Assembly: GCF_004210215.2 (NCBI RefSeq)
Contig: NZ_CP067394.1
Span: forward strand, 3,720,001 to 3,784,000
Direction of reading: 5' to 3'
From: Cryobacterium sp. SO1
Lineage (GTDB): Bacteria > Actinomycetota > Actinomycetes > Actinomycetales > Microbacteriaceae
Length of the DNA stretch: 64,000 bases
The notes under the pieces were generated by a model that saw nothing but the letters and a program-made list of their open reading frames with translations, made no database searches and was not told where the DNA came from. Position numbers and translations under genes: made by a program. Positions 25,890 to 35,176 of the stretch are shown here, in pieces. Every line of letters starts with the position of its first letter. Positions within the stretch are counted from its first letter, which is position 1.

Positions 25890-27218
25890 ACCACGATGGC
25901 TCTAGACCAGTCTGCCCTGCTCGACCTGCTGGGAGAACTCAAACTCACCGATGTCACCGATCGCATCCGATCCGCGACCGAAAAGCTCTACCAGGAACTG
26001 ATCGATGCGGAAGCGACCGCGTTCATCGGCGCCGCCCCGTTCGAGCGCTCCGGCGACCGCACCACCCACCGCAACGGCACCCGATCCAGGACGTTGACGA
26101 CCACCGCCGGCGACCTCGACCTGAAGATCCCGAAGCTCCGTGCCGGGTCGTTCTTCCCTGCCCTGCTCGAGCGGCGCCGACGGGTCGACCAGGCGTTGTT
26201 CGCGGTCGTGATGGAGGCCTACGTCCACGGCGTCTCAACCCGCAAAGTCGACGACCTGGTCAAGGCCCTCGGCGCGGACACCGGGATCTCCAAGTCCGAG
26301 GTGTCTCGGATTTGCGCGGGCCTGGACGCGGAGGTGGCCGAGTTCCGCGACCGCACCTTGGCCGCCCAGGACTTCCCCTACGTGTTCCTCGATGCCACCT
26401 ACTGCAAAGCCCGGGTCGGCCACCGGATCGTGTCCCAAGCCATCGTCGTCGCGGTCGGGGTCGCCGCCGACGGCCGCCGGGAAGTACTGGGCTTCGACGT
26501 GGGTGACAGCGAGAATGAGGGCTTCTGGACGTCGTTTCTACGGTCGCTCAAGACCCGCGGTCTCGACGGGGTCAAGCTGGTCATGTCTGACGCCCACACC
26601 GGGCTCAAGAAGGCCATCAGCACCGTGTTCCAAGGCGCCGGGTGGCAGAGATGCCGAGTCCATTTCATGCGCAACGTCCTCGCCGTGATCCCGAAAGGAT
26701 CCCAGGACATGGTGGCCTCGATCATCCGCACCATCTTCGCCCAACCCGACCGTGAGCACATCGAGAAGCAGTTCCGCGAGGTCACCACGATGCTCAGTCG
26801 GTCGCACCCGAAGGTCGCCGCGATGCTCGTCGACGCGCAACCCGACCTGCTCGCCTTCGCCGCGTTCCCGCGGCGGCACTGGCGCCAGATCTGGTCCACT
26901 AATCCGTTGGAACGGGTGAACAAGGAGATCAAACGCCGCACCGACGTCGTCGGCGTGTTCCCCAACGCCGCCGCGCTGCTGCGCTTGGCGGGGTCGGTGT
27001 TGATCGAGCAGCACGACGAGTGGGAAGCCGGCGAAAGACGCTACTTCTCCGAGGCCTCGATGCTCGAGCTGGCCACCATGAACAATCCCATCGAGGTCAT
27101 CGACGAGGCGGTGATCCTCCCAGAACTCGCCGCCGCCTAGACTAGAACCACTGACCCGCACGGTGTTGAGAAATTCCACCACTCAGCGGGACGTGACCTA
27201 AATCTCACGCTGACCATC
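25845..27218 (+). mobile_element. IS256-family insertion sequence
   Basis: About 1.37 kb. GATGGTCAG at 25845 is matched in inverse orientation by CTGACCATC ending at 27218, followed on both inner sides by a GTGAGA-like word. It carries one transposase gene. No clear 8- or 9-bp target duplication is visible, so one end may have been rearranged. Confidence 0.65.
25896..27140 (+). CDS. IS256 family transposase
   Basis: 414 aa, mutator-type DDE transposase. Asp in YVFLDATYCKARVG, Asp in LVMSDAHTGLKKA, the C/H motif CRVHFMRN, and Glu in NPLERVNKEIKRR. Full family length and apparently intact. Only about 50 bp separate its start from the left element end. Confidence 0.9.
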   Translation: MALDQSALLDLLGELKLTDVTDRIRSATEKLYQELIDAEATAFIGAAPFERSGDRTTHRNGTRSRTLTTTAGDLDLKIPKLRAGSFFPALLERRRRVDQALFAVVMEAYVHGVSTRKVDDLVKALGADTGISKSEVSRICAGLDAEVAEFRDRTLAAQDFPYVFLDATYCKARVGHRIVSQAIVVAVGVAADGRREVLGFDVGDSENEGFWTSFLRSLKTRGLDGVKLVMSDAHTGLKKAISTVFQGAGWQRCRVHFMRNVLAVIPKGSQDMVASIIRTIFAQPDREHIEKQFREVTTMLSRSHPKVAAMLVDAQPDLLAFAAFPRRHWRQIWSTNPLERVNKEIKRRTDVVGVFPNAAALLRLAGSVLIEQHDEWEAGERRYFSEASMLELATMNNPIEVIDEAVILPELAAA

Positions 27219-27338
27219 ATCACAACCCTGCATCACCCCAGTCTTAACGACCAAGAGCCGACCCGCCGCAGGCGCGCCTTAAATAAGCGACACCCGCACC
27301 CAAAGTTGTTCAGCGGCCTCCTAGGGCCCTCCACCACC

Positions 27339-27399
27339 CGCGAACTGTGAGCTAAGCCCCTTAAACTCGAGTTCTTCGGTGCTCTGCTCACAGTTCGCG
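27339..27399. repeat. 61-bp palindromic repeat, family A, copy 2
   Basis: CGCGAACTGTGAG at one end pairs with CTCACAGTTCGCG at the other. It overlaps the 3' end of the TetR gene and supplies its last codons and stop (CGCGAACTGTGA on the minus strand). Confidence 0.85.
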
Positions 27400-27966
27400 G
27401 CGGGCCAGCGCGATCAGGGCCTCGACATGCGCGCCCATGTCACGAGTCTCATCGAACATCCACTGCACCTGCATGCCGTCGCTGACCGCCATCAGGATAG
27501 ATGCGAACACCTCGGGGTCGACCGAGGTGTCGAGCCGCCCAGAGGCCTGCATGCGGCGCAGCCCTGCCGCGATCGTGGCCCGCGAGCGCGCGTAGCGCTG
27601 CCGAAAATACTCGTGGGCCGGATGCTCGGGGTCGGTCGCCGCCGCGGCCGACAGGTTGGCGAACATCTGCACGAGCCCCGGCACCTCGGCATTGTGCCGC
27701 ATCAGTGCCGCGAAGGTGGCCGCCGGGTCGGGATCATCCGGGTCCTTCGCCTCGTCAATCGCGTCCCTGGTGCGCAGAATGGCCACCCACAGGTCGTCCT
27801 TGGACTCGAAGTAGTGCAGCAGTCCGGCCTGCGTGAGCCCCACCGCGGCGGCGATGTCCCGCACCGACGTCTGCCGGAAGCCCCGCTGCGCCACGAGCGC
27901 CAGGGCGGTCTCGAGGATCTCGGCGCGCTTCGCAACGCCCTTCGGGTACCTGCCCACGCTCGCCAT
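27388..27966 (-). CDS. TetR/AcrR family transcriptional regulator
   Basis: 192 aa. N-terminal helix-turn-helix TSVRDIAAAVGLTQAGLLHYF (about residues 33-53), followed by a helical ligand-binding domain. The ATG at 27966 fits. The gene is framed by two copies of the 61-bp palindrome, and the downstream copy forms its stop codon. The immediate neighbours are an insertion sequence and the PTS island, so no target gene is obvious. Confidence 0.85.
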   Translation of the reverse strand: MASVGRYPKGVAKRAEILETALALVAQRGFRQTSVRDIAAAVGLTQAGLLHYFESKDDLWVAILRTRDAIDEAKDPDDPDPAATFAALMRHNAEVPGLVQMFANLSAAAATDPEHPAHEYFRQRYARSRATIAAGLRRMQASGRLDTSVDPEVFASILMAVSDGMQVQWMFDETRDMGAHVEALIALARREL

Positions 27967-27987
27967 TTCCCCAGGCTACCGAGCTTC

Positions 27988-28048
27988 CGCGAGCCGTGAG
28001 CAAAGCACCGACAAACCACGCATCGTGGGGCTTATCTCACGGTTCGCG
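27988..28048. repeat. 61-bp palindromic repeat, family A, copy 3
   Basis: CGCGAGCCGTGAG pairs with CTCACGGTTCGCG, and an inner GTGGGGCTT corresponds to AAAGCACCG imperfectly. It lies just upstream of the TetR start. Confidence 0.85.
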
Positions 28049-28268
28049 AGATCACCGGCCGCGTGTTCCGCACGAGCACCGGTCGTTGATGCCTCGCCGT
28101 CGCGTCGCTCGCCTTTGTGCATTCGCACAACGGAATCTGTCGGGTTGCGGATAGATCCGCGTTGGGCCGCCGCGTAGGGTCAAACTCACGGCTCGACCGA
28201 CGCAGTTGTCAGACAGCAGCCCGTTGACCGCGTGGACGCGGCCGGCGCACACCGCCAGAAGGATACCC

Positions 28269-28730
28269 ATGGAACTCTCTGATCTGTACGATCCCTTGCT
28301 TGTGTCTATCGGCCTTGAGGCGGCGAATAAGACGGCTGTGTTCACCTCAATCGGCCAACTTCTCGTAGACGCGGGCAAGGTCACTGACCTCGACGGTTTC
28401 ATTGGCGACGTCGAGGCACGCGAAGCCTCGTATTCCACGGGCGTCGGTGGCGGATTGGCGATTCCGCACGCGAAGTCGCCGGTTGTGAAAGCAGCGTCCT
28501 ATGCGATTGCGAATCTCGCCACGCCGTTCTTGTGGGACGAGGACGATGACGAGCCGACCGCCCTCATCGTGATGCTTGCCGTCCCGTCGGAGCAGGCCGG
28601 GACAACTCACCTGAAGCTGCTCTCACGGCTCTCCGTGGCGCTCATGGACGAAGAGTTCCGCGCCACGCTCGTCCAGGCCAAGTCCGAACAGGAAATCAAC
28701 AACGCCATTCTTTCCAAGGAAGGGAAGTAA
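28269..28730 (+). CDS. PTS fructose-family EIIA component
   Basis: 153 aa, cytoplasmic phosphocarrier of a fructose-type phosphotransferase system. The phosphorylated His is in GGGLAIPHAKS (about residue 63). AGAAGGA lies six bases before the ATG at 28269. First gene of the mannosylglycerate-type operon and followed directly by EIIB, so phosphate passes from HPr to this protein and on to EIIB. The E. coli counterpart (MngA) carries EIIA, EIIB and EIIC fused in one chain; here they are three genes. Confidence 0.88.
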   Translation: MELSDLYDPLLVSIGLEAANKTAVFTSIGQLLVDAGKVTDLDGFIGDVEAREASYSTGVGGGLAIPHAKSPVVKAASYAIANLATPFLWDEDDDEPTALIVMLAVPSEQAGTTHLKLLSRLSVALMDEEFRATLVQAKSEQEINNAILSKEGK

Positions 28731-28732
28731 CA

Positions 28733-29041
28733 ATGTTCATCGTCTGCGTAACATCATGCCCCGCGGGCATCGCCCACACTTTCATGGCCGCCGAAAGCCT
28801 CCGCAAAGCCGCTCTGGCCAAGGGCATCGAGCTCAAAGTAGAGACCCAGGGTGCCACGGGTCGTGACAACGAGATCACCCCGGAGGATTGCGAGCGTGCG
28901 GATGCCGCCATCATTGCTGCGGACGTGAGCATCTCCGGTGCCGAGCGATTCGCCGACGTTCCCACCCTGGAGTGCTCGGTCTCCGAGGCCATCAAGAAGG
29001 GGCCGAAACTCCTCGCCGAGGTCGTTGAGGCGGTGCGCTGA
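28733..29041 (+). CDS. PTS fructose-family EIIB component
   Basis: 102 aa. The active-site Cys is in CVTSCPAGIAHT near the N-terminus, followed by ETQGATG, the standard fructose-type EIIB pattern. It starts two bases after the EIIA stop and its TGA shares one base with the EIIC ATG, so the three are translationally coupled. Confidence 0.9.
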   Translation: MFIVCVTSCPAGIAHTFMAAESLRKAALAKGIELKVETQGATGRDNEITPEDCERADAAIIAADVSISGAERFADVPTLECSVSEAIKKGPKLLAEVVEAVR

Positions 29042-30129
29042 TGGTCAAGATCCAACGCAAGCAGAGCCCGTGGGTCACGACCGGCCAGGACATTTACAAA
29101 GCCGTTATGACCGGTGTTTCTTATATCATCCCGTTGGTCGTGTCCGGCGGCATGGTCCTCTCCCTCGCGCTACTCTTTTTCGGCAACGAGGGCGCTCGGA
29201 TCGATGGTTCCGTCGGGTCCATCTGGCGGGAGTTCGGCGGGTCCATCCTGGGGATGCTGGTTCCTATCCTGGCCGCGTACGTCGCCTACAGCCTCGCCGA
29301 TAAGCCCGGCCTGATCCCCGGGCTGGCCGGCGGCATTGCCGCCTCCACACTTGGCGCCGGGTTCTTCGGCGGTCTCATCGCCGGCCTCATCGCGGGGTAC
29401 ACGGTCCGGTACCTGAAGAAGATCAAGTACCCACAATCGTTCGCGGGCATCGTCACGATCTTCTTCTATCCACTGCTTGGCACGGTTATCACCGGGTTCT
29501 TGATGTTCTTCGTGATCGGCGGGCCGATCGCGTGGCTGAACCAGTCCATGATCCTCTGGCTGGGTGACCTGCAGAGCTCGAACTTCATCATCCTGGGCAT
29601 CGTCTTGGGCGCCATGGCAGGCTTTGACATGGGTGGACCCGTCAACAAGGCCGGCTATGCCTTTGCGCTGGCCGCGATCGACGCGGGCAACGGCCTTCCC
29701 TACGCCGCGTTCGCAGCAGCGAAGAGTCTTCCCGGCATCATTTGTGCGATCGGTGCAGTACTCGTTCCCAAGGGATTCACCCGCGACGAGAAGGATGCCG
29801 CCAAGACCAGCTGGCTTCTCGGCATCTTCGGCATCTCCGAGGGCGCGATTCCCTTCGCCCTGCGTGACCCGCTGCGGGTCATCCCAGCCACCATGGTGGG
29901 CGGCGCCTTCGCGGCCGTCGTCTCACTGTGGGGCAAGTCGTCGCTACAGAGCGCCGGGGGAAGCGTGCTGACCATCCCCGTGACCGAAAATCCCCTGTAC
30001 TGGGTTGCCGGTCTCGTCGGCGGTGCTGTGCTCGGTGCACTCGTCTTATCTGCGTTGAAGTGGCGCAAGGTCTCCGTCCACGGCCCCGACGAGGCAGCTC
30101 TCGAAGAGCCCGCCGCAGTCTACGCCTGA
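29041..30129 (+). CDS. PTS fructose-family EIIC permease
   Basis: 362-aa membrane channel of the PTS. About nine hydrophobic segments; YIIPLVVSGGMVLSLAL, KPGLIPGLAGGIA and GFDMGGPVNKAGYAFA match the PTS EIIC fructose family. It imports the sugar while EIIB phosphorylates it. The neighbouring GH38 and glycerate kinase genes point to 2-O-mannosylglycerate rather than fructose. Confidence 0.88.
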   Translation: MVKIQRKQSPWVTTGQDIYKAVMTGVSYIIPLVVSGGMVLSLALLFFGNEGARIDGSVGSIWREFGGSILGMLVPILAAYVAYSLADKPGLIPGLAGGIAASTLGAGFFGGLIAGLIAGYTVRYLKKIKYPQSFAGIVTIFFYPLLGTVITGFLMFFVIGGPIAWLNQSMILWLGDLQSSNFIILGIVLGAMAGFDMGGPVNKAGYAFALAAIDAGNGLPYAAFAAAKSLPGIICAIGAVLVPKGFTRDEKDAAKTSWLLGIFGISEGAIPFALRDPLRVIPATMVGGAFAAVVSLWGKSSLQSAGGSVLTIPVTENPLYWVAGLVGGAVLGALVLSALKWRKVSVHGPDEAALEEPAAVYA

Positions 30130-30153
30130 GCCACCTGAGACAGAGGAGCGACC

Positions 30154-32748
30154 ATGAGCACGAACGTCTACGTTTTCCCGCACACCCACTGGGACCGGGA
30201 GTGGTACTTCACCATTGAGGAATCACGTTCCCTCCTGATGCACGACCTGGAGGAGATCCTCACCCATCTCGAGAAAAACCCCGAGTTCGGTTACTTCGTA
30301 CTCGACGGACAGTCGATCGTTGTTGAGGACTACCTCAAGGCCCGGCCCCAGGACGAGGACCGGATCAGGGCGCTGTCCCAGGCCGGGCGTCTCAAGCTCG
30401 GCCCGTGGCTCACGCAGACCGACTCCCAGGTGGTGTCCGCCGAGTCCATGGTGCGCAACCTGGTCTACGGGATCGAGATCGCGGAGAGGGTCGGACCGGC
30501 GATGCGGATGGGATACATCCCGGACTCGTTCGGCCAGACGGCGAGCTTGCCGACGCTGCTGAACGGCTTCGGCATGGACTCAGTGATCTTCTGGCGCGGC
30601 AGGACCGAGCGCCACACCACAGACGTGAACTTCCTGTGGCGGGGGACGGACGGCAGCCAGGTGAACGCGACCAACATCGCACAGGGCTACCAGGTCGCCA
30701 AGTACCTGGAGTCCGATCCCGACGTGCTCCAGGCGCGCATGCAGAAGATTCTGGGCCGGCTGGGCGGCAACTCCGCGTCGGACAATGTTTTGCTCCCGGC
30801 GGGGCATGACCAGATGCCGATCCAAAAAAACCTCCCCGGGCTGCTGAAGAATCTCGAGGAGATCAACCCCGGCGATACCTACCGCATCAGCACGATCGAG
30901 GACTACTTCGCGGACACCTTCGCCGACACGTCGGCCCTTGAGGTCTACGAGGGCGAGTTCACCGAGGGTAAGTACATGCGGGTGCACCGGTCGATCTACT
31001 CGACCCGGATGGACATCAAGATGCTCAACGCCTCGTGCGAGGCGGAGTTGACACAGATGCTGGAGCCTCTGCTCTCGGTCGCGAGTCACCTGGGGTTCGA
31101 CTACTCGCAGTCGCTGGTGGCCGAGGCCTGGAAAACCATCCTGCAGTGCCACGCCCACGACAGTATCGGCTGCTGCAACAGTGACCGTGTTAACGCGGAC
31201 ATCAAGCATCGGTTCGTGAAGGCCGGCGAGATTATCCGGGCACACGCGAACATGACGCTGCGCCTGATGGGCATGAGCATTGAGAAGAACGAGGGCGAAG
31301 ACCTGCTCCTGGTCTTCAATGCGATCCCGTCCGGCGGAACCCGGTTGGTGGAGCAGGAACTCTTCGTGGGCACCCGTGACTTCGCCGTGCTGGACTCCGA
31401 AAGCAACGAGGTCCCGTACTCCGTGGTGGAGATCGAGGACTACGACGCCCAGAAGATCGATCGGCAAATCGCTCATCTGAACCAGCACATCCCGATGTTC
31501 CGTGCCGTGATCACCTTCAACGCCGAATTCGAGGGTCTGGGGTACACCTCCTACCGCATCGTTCCCGGCCGCGTGGGGACCGTGGTGGACACTCGGACAT
31601 CCGCCGCCACCACGATCGAAGGCGACGCCCTGTCCGCCGAAGTGACCGCGGACGGGATCCGTCTGGTCCGGAAGGATGGCACAGAAATCCAGGTGAAGCT
31701 CGAGGAATCGGGCGACGAGGGAGACGGCTACGACTACTCTCCACCGCCTGTCGACCTCGTCCTCGACGACTTCACCTTCCAGGCTCAGGGAGCGACCGTC
31801 CTCCAGGGCGCGCAGCGGATCGCCTTCACCGCACACCGCCAGGTCCCCGCCTCTCTCAAGGAGCGGACGGAGGGGACCACCAGCACCCTCGCGAGCTTCG
31901 ACGGCACGGTCGAGCTGCGAGACGGCGAAGGCTTCGCCCGCATCCACCTCAGTCATGTCAATGCGGTCGACAACCACCGGTTTCGGCTCAAGGCGGTCAC
32001 CGGGGTGACGCCGGAGTACTCCATCGCCAACAACCAGTTCGGTGTGATCAAGCGAGAGCTTGTCCACCCCGAGGCGGAGCGGTTCGTCGAGCTGGGCTGG
32101 GCCGAGAAACCCATCCCGGTCTACCCGATGATGAGTTTCTGTGCCGTGACGCAGGGAGACGCCGGAGCCTACATGGCAACCAAGGGCCTGCGCGAGTACG
32201 AGGTCACGGGCGCCGATCACAGCGAACTGAGCGTGACGCTGTACCGTTCCGTCGGTGACATCGGCAAGGACGACCTCACGCGTCGACCGGGCCGTGCCTC
32301 CGGTATCAAGGTGCCGGCACCAGACTCACAGCTCCGCCAGCATCTCGAGTTCGATCTCGCCGTCGGTTTCCTCGACGGGGAGAAAGACGTCGTCGCAGCG
32401 AGCCGCGCGGCGCATCGGATGAACACCGTCGACTGCACGTTCCAGGTGAAGAAGTACAACGACTTCCAGCTGAACCCGACCGAGAAGCGGATTCCGAGGT
32501 CCCTCTCCTGGTTCTCGCTGGACGATTCGGTCGTGCTCAGCACGGTCAAGATGACCGAATCCGGTGCCGGTTACTCCGCCCGCTTCTTCAATCCTTCGTT
32601 GGACGCGGTCTCGGTCAAGACCCCGGAGCTTGCGGGGTACGTCGCCTACCTCAGCCGGATGGACGAGCAGGTCGGCGACCGGGCTCCGGGCGGAATGCTG
32701 GCTGTCCCTCCCTGCGGCACCGTCACCCTGGTCTACCTGCCGGACTGA
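30154..32748 (+). CDS. mngB: GH38 alpha-mannosidase, MngB-like
   Basis: 864 aa, no signal peptide, so cytoplasmic. GH38 landmarks: zinc-binding HTHWDREWYF at the N-terminus, the nucleophile Asp in YIPDSFGQ, and HAHDSIGCCNSD with the second zinc His. Length and the D-S-F-G-Q context match the bacterial MngB group that hydrolyses 2-O-(6-phospho-mannosyl)-glycerate to mannose 6-phosphate and glycerate. It follows the PTS genes by 24 bp and precedes glycerate kinase, which supports this substrate. A broader alpha-mannoside 6-phosphate specificity is possible. Confidence 0.85.
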   Translation: MSTNVYVFPHTHWDREWYFTIEESRSLLMHDLEEILTHLEKNPEFGYFVLDGQSIVVEDYLKARPQDEDRIRALSQAGRLKLGPWLTQTDSQVVSAESMVRNLVYGIEIAERVGPAMRMGYIPDSFGQTASLPTLLNGFGMDSVIFWRGRTERHTTDVNFLWRGTDGSQVNATNIAQGYQVAKYLESDPDVLQARMQKILGRLGGNSASDNVLLPAGHDQMPIQKNLPGLLKNLEEINPGDTYRISTIEDYFADTFADTSALEVYEGEFTEGKYMRVHRSIYSTRMDIKMLNASCEAELTQMLEPLLSVASHLGFDYSQSLVAEAWKTILQCHAHDSIGCCNSDRVNADIKHRFVKAGEIIRAHANMTLRLMGMSIEKNEGEDLLLVFNAIPSGGTRLVEQELFVGTRDFAVLDSESNEVPYSVVEIEDYDAQKIDRQIAHLNQHIPMFRAVITFNAEFEGLGYTSYRIVPGRVGTVVDTRTSAATTIEGDALSAEVTADGIRLVRKDGTEIQVKLEESGDEGDGYDYSPPPVDLVLDDFTFQAQGATVLQGAQRIAFTAHRQVPASLKERTEGTTSTLASFDGTVELRDGEGFARIHLSHVNAVDNHRFRLKAVTGVTPEYSIANNQFGVIKRELVHPEAERFVELGWAEKPIPVYPMMSFCAVTQGDAGAYMATKGLREYEVTGADHSELSVTLYRSVGDIGKDDLTRRPGRASGIKVPAPDSQLRQHLEFDLAVGFLDGEKDVVAASRAAHRMNTVDCTFQVKKYNDFQLNPTEKRIPRSLSWFSLDDSVVLSTVKMTESGAGYSARFFNPSLDAVSVKTPELAGYVAYLSRMDEQVGDRAPGGMLAVPPCGTVTLVYLPD

Positions 32749-32911
32749 ATCGACGGGCCCCGAGTTCCCCGCTCGGGGCCATCCCGCTGAGGTACCGCCC
32801 GCCGGCACCATCGTCGCCGGACCCGCTGAAGAAGCCCGCTCCCACGAGAAGAAGAGGTTCCATGTATTCCATCGTCGACAGGCTTTCCACCGCGGCGAAC
32901 GGTTCACGTCC

Positions 32912-34102
32912 ATGAGGATCGTGTGCGCGCCGGACTCGTTCAAGGAATCCATGACTTCCGTCGAGGCCGCCGAGGCCATGGCCCGCGGTATCCACCGGGT
33001 CGACCCCACCATCTTGTGCGAGCTGGTGCCGATGGCCGACGGCGGCGAGGGAACCACGGAAGCCCTCATCTCGGCGCTGCACGGCGAGTGGGTCGAAGCC
33101 CCGTGTCATGACGCCCTCAACCGGCCGACGAGAGGGCGATTCGGGTTCGTGCCCGGTCGTCGCCTGGCGATAATCGAGGTCGCCGCAGCCGCAGGGCTCG
33201 CCCAAATCGACCCGAAAGAACGGGATATTTGGGCGGCAACGTCACGGGGCGTCGGCGAACTGATCCTCTCAGCGCTTGATCGCGGCGCGACCGAGTTCAT
33301 CATGGGTCTGGGAGGTTCGGCGACGAACGATGCCGGCACCGGCATGCTGGCCGCCCTGGGTGCCCGGTTCCTTGACAGTGACCGCAGGCCGCTGCCGGTC
33401 GGAGCCAGGGGGCTGACCTCGCTCAGGTCCGTGGATCTGACGTCCCTGGACTCACGATTACGCACCGTCAGATTCCGGATCGCCTCTGACGTCTCCAACC
33501 CTCTCCTGGGTAGCCGAGGGGCCTCGGCGGTTTACGGTCCACAGAAGGGCGCCGAGCTCAAGGACCTCCCTGAGCTTGACGCAGCGTTGGCCCGCTGGGC
33601 GGATGTCGTGGAGTCGGCGTTCGACCGTAACGTTCGGGAGATCCCCGGCGCCGGCGCCGCAGGGGGCCTCGGAGCGGCCTTCGCCGCTGCCACCGCCGCG
33701 ACAATGGAGAGTGGTGTCGAGGTGGTCAAAGATGCGGTGGGGCTTCAAGACCGGATCGCCGGAGCCGACTGGGTCTTCACTGGCGAAGGGGGCGTCGACC
33801 GGCAAACCGCGTCCGGTAAGACGCCATGGGGTGTAGCCCAAGCGGCTCGAGCGGAAGGCGTTCCTGCGATCATCTTCGGCGGTCGGATCAGCGACGATGC
33901 CTACGAGCTCATCGGTGACGCCGTTGTCGCCGTGGTCCCGATCCTGCGTCAGGTGACTGACCTTCCGACCGCGCTTCTGGAGGGCAGCGTCAACCTGGAA
34001 CGCGCCTCAGCGACGGTCACCCGACTGCTTACGGCCCGGAACCGCTCTGAGCGCCTCGCCGGGCAACGGACATCCGGGCTACCCGCTGGCCTCTGCCTAT
34101 AG
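32912..34102 (+). CDS. Glycerate kinase
   Basis: 396 aa of the GarK/GlxK family. It begins MRIVCAPDSFKESMTS, with ELVPMADGGEGT, LGGSATNDAGTGML and TGEGGVDRQTASGKTP as the conserved blocks. It phosphorylates D-glycerate, most often to 2-phosphoglycerate in this family. I chose the ATG at 32912; the frame stays open upstream but only in the mannosidase 3' end. It would consume the glycerate released by the mannosidase. Its end overlaps the convergent regulator by six bases. Confidence 0.88.
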   Translation: MRIVCAPDSFKESMTSVEAAEAMARGIHRVDPTILCELVPMADGGEGTTEALISALHGEWVEAPCHDALNRPTRGRFGFVPGRRLAIIEVAAAAGLAQIDPKERDIWAATSRGVGELILSALDRGATEFIMGLGGSATNDAGTGMLAALGARFLDSDRRPLPVGARGLTSLRSVDLTSLDSRLRTVRFRIASDVSNPLLGSRGASAVYGPQKGAELKDLPELDAALARWADVVESAFDRNVREIPGAGAAGGLGAAFAAATAATMESGVEVVKDAVGLQDRIAGADWVFTGEGGVDRQTASGKTPWGVAQAARAEGVPAIIFGGRISDDAYELIGDAVVAVVPILRQVTDLPTALLEGSVNLERASATVTRLLTARNRSERLAGQRTSGLPAGLCL

Positions 34103-35110
34103 CGAGATCGGGGCGCTGGGCGGGTGGAGGATATAGGCGACGAGAGTGATGAGCTCGAGGAGCTTGCGGGGATCGAGCCCCGTGAGCTTCCGAATCCGGT
34201 TCAGTCGGTAGAGCAGTGTGTTCCGATGGATGTGTAGTCCGGCCGCAGTTGCGCTCATACTCATGTTCGCCGAAATGAAGTCGCGAAGGGTGTCCACCAG
34301 CTCTGGGTGGCTGTCTAACACTGCGAGGGCTTCCCTCCGGGGGGCGTTCATCAACGCCATGAGCTCCGTGAGGTCTGCGGCGTGGTGGATCAAACCTGGG
34401 ATCATGAGGCCGCACTGGGCGACTCTGGCGCAGGTGACCTCCGCGATGCAGTCCTTGGCCAAATCATGCGCCTCGCTCACGAAAAACACCGCTAGCGGAG
34501 CATGACGGATCCACCTCGCCAGAGCTTCCTCGATGTCATGAGGGTTGAGGAGGAAGATCCCTCCCGGTAGGGCAAATGCCGTCGGACAGAGCTTCTGGAG
34601 GCCTTCGGTTTCTCCGTCGACAAGGATGGCCGCCTGTGGATGTCTGAGGTCCAGTCCTTGCATGAGAGCCAGCTCGACAAGGCCGGCCGGATACGCCTCG
34701 GCCTCAGAAGCCAGGGCCGCGGCCAGTACCTCGTTGCGCTGTCGGGTAAACGCGAGGTTCTGCTGCACCAGCAGCGAGACAGTCGTGCGCACCAGCCGCG
34801 CCAAGGGGCGGACTTCGGTGAGGGGCCCGGTGATGCCGACCACTCCGATGAGCTCACCGTCCACGGCGAAGGGGAGGTTGATGCCGGTTTTCGTGTCGCC
34901 ATCGTCCACGGCGATCTCGACTGGCTCTCGGGTCTTGAGAGCGAGAAGTGCACCCTGATGGACCTGGCCCAGTCGGGCCGGGTCCCCGGACGCAATGATG
35001 ACCCCGTCCGCGTCAAAGATGTTGACGTTATAAACGACGTCCGCCATTGCAGCGTCAGTGACCCCCTGGGCGAGGTCCTGTGGAATCCGAATCCCCAATG
35101 TGCCGAACAT
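34097..35110 (-). CDS. CdaR-type regulator (sugar diacid recognition)
   Basis: 337 aa. The N-terminal diacid-recognition domain (about residues 5-135, including VYNVNIFDADGVIIASGDPARLG and FAVDGELIGVVGITGP) is followed by a middle region and a PucR-type helix-turn-helix (MSMSATAAGLHIHRNTLLYR). CdaR proteins activate glycerate, galactarate and glucarate genes in response to glycerate-like acids, so glycerate made by the operon could be the inducer. In E. coli the mannosylglycerate genes use the unrelated GntR protein MngR. Confidence 0.85.
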   Translation of the reverse strand: MFGTLGIRIPQDLAQGVTDAAMADVVYNVNIFDADGVIIASGDPARLGQVHQGALLALKTREPVEIAVDDGDTKTGINLPFAVDGELIGVVGITGPLTEVRPLARLVRTTVSLLVQQNLAFTRQRNEVLAAALASEAEAYPAGLVELALMQGLDLRHPQAAILVDGETEGLQKLCPTAFALPGGIFLLNPHDIEEALARWIRHAPLAVFFVSEAHDLAKDCIAEVTCARVAQCGLMIPGLIHHAADLTELMALMNAPRREALAVLDSHPELVDTLRDFISANMSMSATAAGLHIHRNTLLYRLNRIRKLTGLDPRKLLELITLVAYILHPPSAPISL

Positions 35111-35176
35111 GGTACTGACCTTACGTCGCCATCGAGGTGGCCGTTGGAGCCGTAACAGGATGGCTCTGAGCAGGGC

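Larger units (their letters stand above)
24043..27322 (-). mobile_element. IS1182-family element with an IS256-family insertion
   Basis: GGAGGGCGCTGAA at 24043 reappears inverted as TTCAGCGGCCTCC at 27310-27322, with TA on the outer side of both. Between them lie an IS1182 transposase (minus) and a complete IS256 element (plus). If the IS256 element is removed, the outer element is about 1.9 kb, normal for IS1182. The reading that 27219-27322 is the displaced promoter end of IS1182 is inference. Confidence 0.6.

Noticed and set aside
30580..32220. 546-codon minus-strand frame over the mannosidase gene
   Set aside because: Antisense to a full GH38 enzyme with all catalytic motifs; no recognisable protein features.
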